From the NCBI GenBank assembly GCA_014859065.1, contig JACUUU010000005.1:1-35114 (forward strand): a stretch of DNA of 35,114 nucleotides, in the 5' to 3' direction. The notes under the pieces were generated by a model. It searched no databases, had not been told where the DNA came from, and worked only from the letters and a program-made list of their open reading frames with translations. Positions within the stretch are counted from its first letter, which is position 1; each line of letters opens with the position of its first letter. This DNA is from Anaerolineales bacterium. Its GTDB lineage: Bacteria; Chloroflexota; Anaerolineae; Anaerolineales; UBA4823. Positions 28,188 through 35,114 of the stretch are shown here, piece by piece. A program made the position numbers and the translations under genes.

Positions 28188-30047
28188 TTACCTTTCTGTG
28201 TGATCCACTACTTCATAAATGTAGATCCCATTCCTCTCATAGATCAGAGCTACTTCAGCGCAATCCTCTAAAGATAGTGGCGTAAGTGACCCACTGGCTT
28301 TGTTCAAATAGACATGCGTCAGGTTGGCATCCTCGAGCAGCCTTCGAAAATCCTGACCGCATCGATCTAGCAGGCTGGCTTTTTGTGCATGTGCTAATAT
28401 CCCTTCTACGTAATCACGCTCTCCCATTATGTAGATCACCGGTGGAAGCAGCGTATCTCGCCCGATTAGTGGTGTAATCCACCAACCCCCATCCACACCT
28501 CGGTATGACCCGGATTGCCAGTAGGTGACATTAATAAAAAAGCGTGCATCCTGCGATACATGTTCATCGATCCATTCCAAAGCCTGTAAATCCGCCGATG
28601 TTGCCAGGATGGTGGTTGGATTGAGCAGTTCTCGCGTCGATAATGTTCCCCAAACCAACACCAACAGCACTACAGTAATTACAAGTAGATTTCCTGCCAG
28701 CTGCAATTTGCCAGATTTCAATCTCTCCCAACTGCTGATCAAAAATTTAGATGCTAATAAAGTGATCGGCAGGAACAGCACAATGACTGCATGGTCTGGG
28801 CGAAATGGGCTAATATTAAGTCCCCAGGGCTGGCTCATCAAGACCAGGGCAAGCGACCAAAAGGCAAATGCTCTGGTCTTTGTTTCCCGAAATGCCAGCA
28901 ACAACCCCATTCCAGCCAGTACGATTAACAGGTAATTATGTATGGGACCCAAAAGGCTCCAAAGGTAGGATAAATAATTGGGAAAATAAAGATTGGCAGC
29001 GGTTTCCATTTCTGTAACTAAGCTGATGCTGACTCCGTTTCTGACATAACCCCACACACGCACGATCCATACCCCGACTAGAATGAGCCCGGCGATACCA
29101 CCAGAAAGGATATAGAACCACCGCTTGCCTCCCAGCAGATCCGCTTTGCGGATATCCTGGTAGATAATCTGGGTGCCCAGGACAACCAGGAATACAGCAA
29201 ATAACACAGCTGCGAAGTAATGCGAAAGCAGCAGTCCTCCGGTCAATAAAGCCAGGTGAATTAAACGCCGAACCGATCCGCCTTTCCGGGAGATATCCAC
29301 CGCTACAGCCATTGCTAAAGGCAATAAAACTAAACCAACCAGTAAAGTGTAGCGACCCCAGCTGACGTAATAGGCTGGCATTGTTGAGGCAAAACCGACC
29401 AGCATTGCAGCCAAACCTGCCCTGCGCCAATCTTCCCACAATGCCAATCCCAGCCGGTAGACCGAAAGGGCAATCGCCGCATTGATAACCTGACCGATCA
29501 CCAAGACTGCTTTGTGCGGGACGAACCCGCTAAATACAGCAAATACACTGGCAAGCGAATGAAAACCAAAGTGATAATAGAATGGAACTGGTAGATAGGG
29601 TTCTAAGGTGTTGGGGATACCACCATTTTCCAGGAATAAATTGACAATAAGCACATGGTGCAGCGAATCGACCCATGCAGGCAGCAATAGATCGCTAGCC
29701 TGATATAAACGCCAGAACAGCAGGATTACCACAAAACTCAAGGGAATAAGAGACAGGATCCACATCCTTTTTTCCGTTCTGGGTCTCTTTATAATTACTA
29801 CCAGGGCTAACAATCCAAAAATCAGATAGCCAACTACCAGGCTGGCGCTGGAAAACCGCCATCCAAGGATATTAGCCCACAGTGCGAGTATAGCTATGAG
29901 TGCAACGCTCAAGCCAACTGCATCGCTCAATAGATCCAGAAGGTCTTTATTCTGTTCCTTAAGAATCAGGGATAACGCCAAGCCGGGGAGGACTAATACA
30001 ACCGCTCCTGCAAGCAGCTGCCCCAAGATCGTCAGTTGATAACTCAT
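28188..30047 (-). CDS. Large polytopic membrane protein, glycosyltransferase-like/DUF6541-like
   Basis: 619 aa with many TM segments; LLPAWVDSLHHVLIVNLFLENGGIPNTLEPYLPVPFYYHFGFHSLASVF; hydrophilic C-terminal domain. Confidence 0.75.
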   Translation of the reverse strand: MSYQLTILGQLLAGAVVLVLPGLALSLILKEQNKDLLDLLSDAVGLSVALIAILALWANILGWRFSSASLVVGYLIFGLLALVVIIKRPRTEKRMWILSLIPLSFVVILLFWRLYQASDLLLPAWVDSLHHVLIVNLFLENGGIPNTLEPYLPVPFYYHFGFHSLASVFAVFSGFVPHKAVLVIGQVINAAIALSVYRLGLALWEDWRRAGLAAMLVGFASTMPAYYVSWGRYTLLVGLVLLPLAMAVAVDISRKGGSVRRLIHLALLTGGLLLSHYFAAVLFAVFLVVLGTQIIYQDIRKADLLGGKRWFYILSGGIAGLILVGVWIVRVWGYVRNGVSISLVTEMETAANLYFPNYLSYLWSLLGPIHNYLLIVLAGMGLLLAFRETKTRAFAFWSLALVLMSQPWGLNISPFRPDHAVIVLFLPITLLASKFLISSWERLKSGKLQLAGNLLVITVVLLVLVWGTLSTRELLNPTTILATSADLQALEWIDEHVSQDARFFINVTYWQSGSYRGVDGGWWITPLIGRDTLLPPVIYIMGERDYVEGILAHAQKASLLDRCGQDFRRLLEDANLTHVYLNKASGSLTPLSLEDCAEVALIYERNGIYIYEVVDHTER

Positions 30048-31661
30048 TTATCCCAAATAATCGCGCAGTCCGCGGCTGCGAGTGGGATGGCGCAGCTTGC
30101 GCAAAGCTTTTGCCTCAATCTGGCGGACCCGTTCCCGCGTCACCTTGAAATATTGGCCAACCTCCTCAAGGGTGTGATCTTTCCCATCTTTCAACCCAAA
30201 ACGCAGCTCAAGCACTTCGCGCTCACGGTCCGAAAGTACCGCCAGTGCGTTCTTGACTTGCTCGCGCAGCATTTCTCGCGCCGCGGCATCCATTGGCTCC
30301 TGCGCCTCTTGATCCTCGATAAAATCTCCTAACTGGCTGCTTTCCTCAGATCCAACCGGGCTTTCCAAGGACATAGGTTCTTCGGCTGCCCGCAGGATAC
30401 GGATCACTTTATTTGCTGCTCGTTCCCACCGTTGGGATACGTCAACCGGGATGGGGGTATCGCTGGAATGCGCTTGTAAGATGATTTGCTCATCATCCGG
30501 ATCTAAGAAACCTGCCTCCAATGCCAGCTCATCGGGTGTTGCTTCGCGGCCTAACTGCTGAACCAACCTGCGCTGGATTCTCACCAATCGATTTATCGAA
30601 TCGAATACATGAACCGGAATCCTTATCGTGCGAGCTTGGTCAGCGATTGAGCGAGTTATCGATTGACGGATCCACCAGGTTGCATAGGTGCTGAACTTAT
30701 ATCCACGGGTGGGGTCGAATTTCGCCACTGCCCGCAGCAAACCGATGTTTCCTTCCTGGATTAAATCCAAAAAGGAGCTCCCCCTCCCGATATACCGTTT
30801 GGCAACACTGACTACCAGACGCAGGTTAGCGCGGATAATTGCATTTTGCGCATCCTTGGCATGTAAACGAATTATCTCCAGCTCTAAAGTCAGCTTCTCG
30901 TTGGATGGTAATATCTTCATAAAAGTCTTCGCAGTTGGCAGCCCTCCATGCTTCTGGATATACACCTTCATTTCATTTGCTAGAGTATAGGGAAGCATGT
31001 ATAAACACAGGAAAACAGTAAATGCGTTGCGGGCAACCCCATCCCATAGTGGACTCTCTCCCCACATTCCATTATCCAGGTATGTGTGGAGATATGACTT
31101 TCCTGCAGCTCTCCAGGAGTTACGCAGCTGCTGAGCCTCATCTAAAATAGATACCAAATCGGGCAAGGAAAAACCTAGTCTTATTGTGTCTTCGATCAGT
31201 CGTTTCCACGCAGTCCTCAGTTCCTGGAATAAAGCTAAGTAGATGTTCTGAGTGCTGGAGATGTCCTTGCGCACTAAGGGATGTTGGCGTGACAATGTGG
31301 CAATAAAACGAGCTGCTTCCATTTTTGTAGCAAGAAAAAATTCATGATGAGATTCCAGAAGATCGATCCCGCCAATTTCATTCAGGTAAAGCCGGACTGG
31401 ATCTTCGCTCAACTCCTTCATCATCCTCGGATCTTCGAATAGATCGAGTGGCTCATCCTTTACTAGATTCTCAAGCGCTTGGGCTTCTTTCGAAAGCACT
31501 TCCTCGTCAGGTTCGTATTCTTCGTCTTCACCCACAACGGTCAACAGATCATCGACCTCTCCAATTGGGAGCGTGACCCGGTCTCCAGGTAAACCCTGGT
31601 TGCTCTTCTCGCCTGAGGTTGACGATATGTTGTTTCTCTCTTGCCGATCAGAATCTGACAT
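30048..31661 (-). CDS. rpoD: RNA polymerase primary sigma factor (RpoD/SigA)
   Basis: Region 1.2 [11 protein letters not shown]; region 2 [78 protein letters not shown]; region 4 [15 protein letters not shown]...[30 protein letters not shown]. Confidence 0.98.
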   Translation of the reverse strand: MSDSDRQERNNISSTSGEKSNQGLPGDRVTLPIGEVDDLLTVVGEDEEYEPDEEVLSKEAQALENLVKDEPLDLFEDPRMMKELSEDPVRLYLNEIGGIDLLESHHEFFLATKMEAARFIATLSRQHPLVRKDISSTQNIYLALFQELRTAWKRLIEDTIRLGFSLPDLVSILDEAQQLRNSWRAAGKSYLHTYLDNGMWGESPLWDGVARNAFTVFLCLYMLPYTLANEMKVYIQKHGGLPTAKTFMKILPSNEKLTLELEIIRLHAKDAQNAIIRANLRLVVSVAKRYIGRGSSFLDLIQEGNIGLLRAVAKFDPTRGYKFSTYATWWIRQSITRSIADQARTIRIPVHVFDSINRLVRIQRRLVQQLGREATPDELALEAGFLDPDDEQIILQAHSSDTPIPVDVSQRWERAANKVIRILRAAEEPMSLESPVGSEESSQLGDFIEDQEAQEPMDAAAREMLREQVKNALAVLSDREREVLELRFGLKDGKDHTLEEVGQYFKVTRERVRQIEAKALRKLRHPTRSRGLRDYLG

Positions 31662-31683
31662 GCTAACTGTTCTTCATTTTGAA

Positions 31684-33621
31684 TTACACAACATGATCAG
31701 TGAATTTCCCCATTGCTTTATCAAGACGGATACGTGCTTCAGAGTACTGATTCATAGTCTGCAGGTATTCACCAAGCGATGTCTCACCGCTCTGTTGTGC
31801 TTCTTCCATCAGAAAACGCAGGTGATCGATATTTTGACGTAAATTCCGCCTGCGCAGTTCCAACACCGTTCGAATTAGATCCTCCAGTACGCGCTCTTCG
31901 TTGGGATCCAAATTCTCTGTACCCTTCAATAACCTGTCTGCTAATTCCATCAAAGGCAGTGACAGGCTGTTCAACACATAATAAACCGGTTCAGCATGAT
32001 CCTGTCTCAACGAAGCTGCGATCAGCTCCAGGATGATTTGTTTATCCGATGAACGGAGATCAGCTGTTGAAAGCCTTCCCAGCTGATATTCCTGGAGTGC
32101 GCGGTCAACCCGGTACAACAATTCAGGTTGACGCAACAAGATCCCCAGGCAGTGCATTTCAAGTGGTTCATTTTCCGCAGCCTGAGATAGCACCTGAGCT
32201 GTCGGTTGGCTTTCAGTGCGGTCATCGCCAGAGACTCTCAGTCGGAAGCTCCTGCGCGTCCCTTTGCGTGCCCGCATCCCTAGCAACACCCGTTCATCTA
32301 CACGCAATACTCGCGCCAACCGCTGGCGATAAGTCTCGCGCTCTACCGGGTCGGGGATATCTTCGATCAAAGGCAGAACCTGAGCTGCAATTTCGGATTT
32401 CGCTTTTGGGTCTTCCAGATCACGGCTGGCGACCAGAGTCCTCATCACATGTTCTACGATTGGCTTTGCGCTTTCGAGGATCTGCTCCCACTCCTGGGGG
32501 TTTTCATTGACCACATCATCTGGGTCTTTCCCTTCTGGTAGTGTTGTAACCCGAATATCTGCATTCAGTCGCGCCTCATATCCCAGTAAACCGCGCGCAT
32601 CAAAGACCACATCGGTTTCACGTTCTAGTGCCTGACGAGCAATTTGTAAACCCCTCAGAGTGGCTTTATCACCAGCAGCATCAGCATCCAATGCCAGCAC
32701 GATCCGGCGAGTAAAACGCTTTAACAGACGCAGCTGCGTTTCGGTTAATGCTGTCCCCATCGGGGAGACAGCATTGTTGTAGCCTGCCTGATGTAAAGCG
32801 ATGACATCCAGGTATCCTTCGACAATTAACGCCCTATCGTTGCTGCGGATGCTCTTCCGTGCCCGATCTAGCCCATATAACAAACCACCCTTATCAAATA
32901 TTGGTGTTTGAGGGGAATTTAGAAATTTTGGCATGTCCTCGGGATCGAGACAGCGTGCCCCAAAACCCGCCATACGCCCCCGGTCGTCTCGAATAGGGAA
33001 CATGATGCGGTTGCGAAAGCGATCATATACCCCCCCATCACCCAACCCCCCTTCACCTTCCCTTTCCGACACCAATCCGCAAGCCACCAGGTCATCCTGT
33101 TTGTAACCTTTTGACATAAAGTGGTTGGTCAGAGCCTCCCATGAATTCAAGGCATAACCCAACCCAAAAGCCTCAATCGTTTTACCCGTCAACCCTCTTT
33201 TTTGGCGAAGGTATTCTAACGCAGATTTCCCCTCTGCGGTGTTTACCAGATTGTGGTGGAAATATGTAGCTGCTTCCTCAAGCATAGCCCGCAGCCCTTC
33301 ATGTTCTTCTGCAGCAGCCTGTTCTGCGGGAGTTGGAGGTCGCAGCACGACTCCAGCGCGTTCAGCCAGACGTCTTAAGGCTTCACTAAAATCCCAGCCT
33401 TCTTTCTTCATCACGAAACCAAAGATATCTCCACCATCATTACATTGTCCAAAACAACGCCATGTTCCGGTTTCCGGAAAGACTACAAAGGCAGGCGTGC
33501 GTGTATTGCTGTGGAACGGACAAAATCCAGTATAGTTTTTCCCAGTTCGCCGTAGTTGCACGGATTCGGAGATCAAATCTACAATGTCGATCCGCGATTT
33601 TATCTCATCTAATGATGACAT
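31684..33621 (-). CDS. dnaG: DNA primase
   Basis: Zinc-binding FCPFHSNTRTPAFVVFPETGTWRCFGQCNDGGDIFGFVM, Toprim region RALIVEGYLDVIALHQAGYNNAVSPMGTALTETQ, ALDADAAGDKAT. Confidence 0.98.
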   Translation of the reverse strand: MSSLDEIKSRIDIVDLISESVQLRRTGKNYTGFCPFHSNTRTPAFVVFPETGTWRCFGQCNDGGDIFGFVMKKEGWDFSEALRRLAERAGVVLRPPTPAEQAAAEEHEGLRAMLEEAATYFHHNLVNTAEGKSALEYLRQKRGLTGKTIEAFGLGYALNSWEALTNHFMSKGYKQDDLVACGLVSEREGEGGLGDGGVYDRFRNRIMFPIRDDRGRMAGFGARCLDPEDMPKFLNSPQTPIFDKGGLLYGLDRARKSIRSNDRALIVEGYLDVIALHQAGYNNAVSPMGTALTETQLRLLKRFTRRIVLALDADAAGDKATLRGLQIARQALERETDVVFDARGLLGYEARLNADIRVTTLPEGKDPDDVVNENPQEWEQILESAKPIVEHVMRTLVASRDLEDPKAKSEIAAQVLPLIEDIPDPVERETYRQRLARVLRVDERVLLGMRARKGTRRSFRLRVSGDDRTESQPTAQVLSQAAENEPLEMHCLGILLRQPELLYRVDRALQEYQLGRLSTADLRSSDKQIILELIAASLRQDHAEPVYYVLNSLSLPLMELADRLLKGTENLDPNEERVLEDLIRTVLELRRRNLRQNIDHLRFLMEEAQQSGETSLGEYLQTMNQYSEARIRLDKAMGKFTDHVV

Positions 33622-33700
33622 TGCTCGTTTTCCTGCCCATTATCTGCACCAATCTTGGCAGTAAGAATTATCATTCTTGCTAAAATCATTATACCAATGC

Positions 33701-35113
33701 TCAAAAACCTTCCAATTTCGACATTTCGACCACCCCCTCAGCTAACCGTGATATTCGCTGTAACATCCCCAAGCGATTCTCCCTTAAATCGGTTTCATCT
33801 GTCATTACCAAGACATCATCGAAAAAAATATTGATTACCGCAATGAGAGGCATGAATGTGTTCAGGAAGTCATCAACCGAACCTGGCTTACGGGATGTCG
33901 CTTCGGCATTTCGGAGGGCGATAAACAAATCGTTTTCTGCTTTTTCCACTAGATTATTCGGTGAAACCTCAAAGGTTTCTTCGAGATGGCGGGTGATACG
34001 GACACATCTCGAGTACGCTGGCAAGATATTATGCCAATCCGACCGTTGCACCCATTCGCTCAGTTCCCTGATCGCTTTAGAAGCTCGATAAGGGTTTTCT
34101 CCCTGAGCTGCCAATACGGCATCTATCACGTCATACCGAAAACCCAGCTCCAAGAACAGGTGGCGCATACGCTCGATGATGAAACTCAAACACGCTTCCT
34201 TTCTGGTTGCATCTATCTCCTGAGGTAGATATTGAGCCGCGAGATTCAAACCGCTGGTTAAATCGAAATCTATTTCCCAGGCTAATAGGGTCTGCACCAA
34301 CCCCAAAGCAGCTCTCCGTTGAGCGTATGGATCTTTTGCCCCGGTTAGCGCTAACCCCACAGAAAACAACCCCATCAATGTGTCCAACCGGTCAGCTATG
34401 CCAACCACCAGTCCAGGCTTTGTGGAGGGAATTGCGTCATTGGCAGAGCGCGGCAGGTAGTGTTCGAAGATTGCTTTAGCAACACCTTGAGGTTCTCCAG
34501 ATTTCCGTGCGTAATAACTGCCCATGAACCCCTGTAAAGCGGTCATTTCAACGACCATATTGGTTGCCAGATCAGCTTTACACAATTCTGCTGCCCGTTC
34601 TGCCACTTTGGATTCCTCTGCGTTCAATTGCAGATTTATCGACAGGTCTTTCGCTAATTTTTGTATTCGAACAGCTTTATCGAACATCGAACCCAGCTCG
34701 ACTTGAAAGGTCATGGTATGCAGATTGGGAAGATACGCATCCAGCGGTTTCTTCAAATCTTCCTGGATAAAGAATGCCGCATCGGCGAAGCGAGCTCGAA
34801 TGACATGCTCATTCCCAGCAATCACCCGCTCCAACCCAACACCATCACCATTCCGTAATGCGATGAAGTAGGGCAGTAGCTGTTTTCTTTTCTCAGCCTC
34901 CAAAGGTTTCTTCTGCACCGGAAAGTAGCGCTGGTGCTTTTTCATGACAGAGATCAAAACTACAGAAGGTAGCTCCAGATAAGCCGAGTCAAAATCACCT
35001 CTCAACGCGACTGGTGCCTCAGCCAGGTTGGTTACTTCAGCCAATAAGTCTGCATCTTTCCCCACTTCCCCCTCTACTTCAGCAGCCAGCGATTTGACCT
35101 GCTCGAATATCAC
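33701..35113 (-). CDS. glyS: Glycine--tRNA ligase beta subunit, C-terminal part (5' end outside the window)
   Basis: SVMKKHQRYFPVQ, VIAGNEHVIRARFADAAFFIQEDLKKPLDAYLPNLHTMTFQVELGSMFDKAVRI, PSTKPGLVVGIADRLDTLMGLFSVGLALTGAKDPYAQRRAALG. Confidence 0.97.
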   Translation of the reverse strand: MIFEQVKSLAAEVEGEVGKDADLLAEVTNLAEAPVALRGDFDSAYLELPSVVLISVMKKHQRYFPVQKKPLEAEKRKQLLPYFIALRNGDGVGLERVIAGNEHVIRARFADAAFFIQEDLKKPLDAYLPNLHTMTFQVELGSMFDKAVRIQKLAKDLSINLQLNAEESKVAERAAELCKADLATNMVVEMTALQGFMGSYYARKSGEPQGVAKAIFEHYLPRSANDAIPSTKPGLVVGIADRLDTLMGLFSVGLALTGAKDPYAQRRAALGLVQTLLAWEIDFDLTSGLNLAAQYLPQEIDATRKEACLSFIIERMRHLFLELGFRYDVIDAVLAAQGENPYRASKAIRELSEWVQRSDWHNILPAYSRCVRITRHLEETFEVSPNNLVEKAENDLFIALRNAEATSRKPGSVDDFLNTFMPLIAVINIFFDDVLVMTDETDLRENRLGMLQRISRLAEGVVEMSKLEGF

Positions 35114-35114
35114 C

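Noticed and set aside
28936-29439. 167-aa minus-strand ORF
   Set aside because: Alternate frame of the 28188-30047 membrane protein.
32049-32510. 153-aa + strand ORF
   Set aside because: Antisense to dnaG; no recognisable domain.

Overview
The window looks like a Chloroflexota (Anaerolineae-like) chromosomal segment of mostly housekeeping genes, judged from gene content only. Minus strand at the left edge: the 5' part of a 16S rRNA gene with three tandem consensus promoters, then recR, ybaB/ebfC and dnaX. The middle holds a LysM/lamin-tail-like protein, a YacP-like NYN protein, a HAD-IIA phosphatase, an MFS transporter, a glycosyltransferase, two tRNAs, a 4Fe-4S protein, an enolase-superfamily gene broken by TGA, lipA, a cyclase/ATPase/substrate-binding fusion, an aldehyde dehydrogenase and a YcaQ-like protein. 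The right part holds a radical SAM gene, nuoM, nuoL, a large membrane protein, rpoD, dnaG and partial glyS. The best candidates for something new are: (1) an unannotated structured RNA at about 5800-5942 with three C-rich unpaired segments and a strong terminator with a C7 loop; (2) a glycosyltransferase bracketed by ~375-bp imperfect direct repeats, each carrying tRNA(CAU) 3'-half, terminator and MFS 5' end, with homology stopping in the anticodon loop; (3) a 1290-aa class III cyclase + ATPase + TPR-like + oligopeptide-binding-protein fusion, with a 28-bp perfect palindrome in its coding sequence; (4) an A AAA AAG slippery heptamer in dnaX; (5) two genes caught in decay, an aminoglycoside adenylyltransferase with an out-of-frame internal deletion and a dipeptide-epimerase-like gene with one in-frame TGA. 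No CRISPR array, integrase or transposase was recognised.
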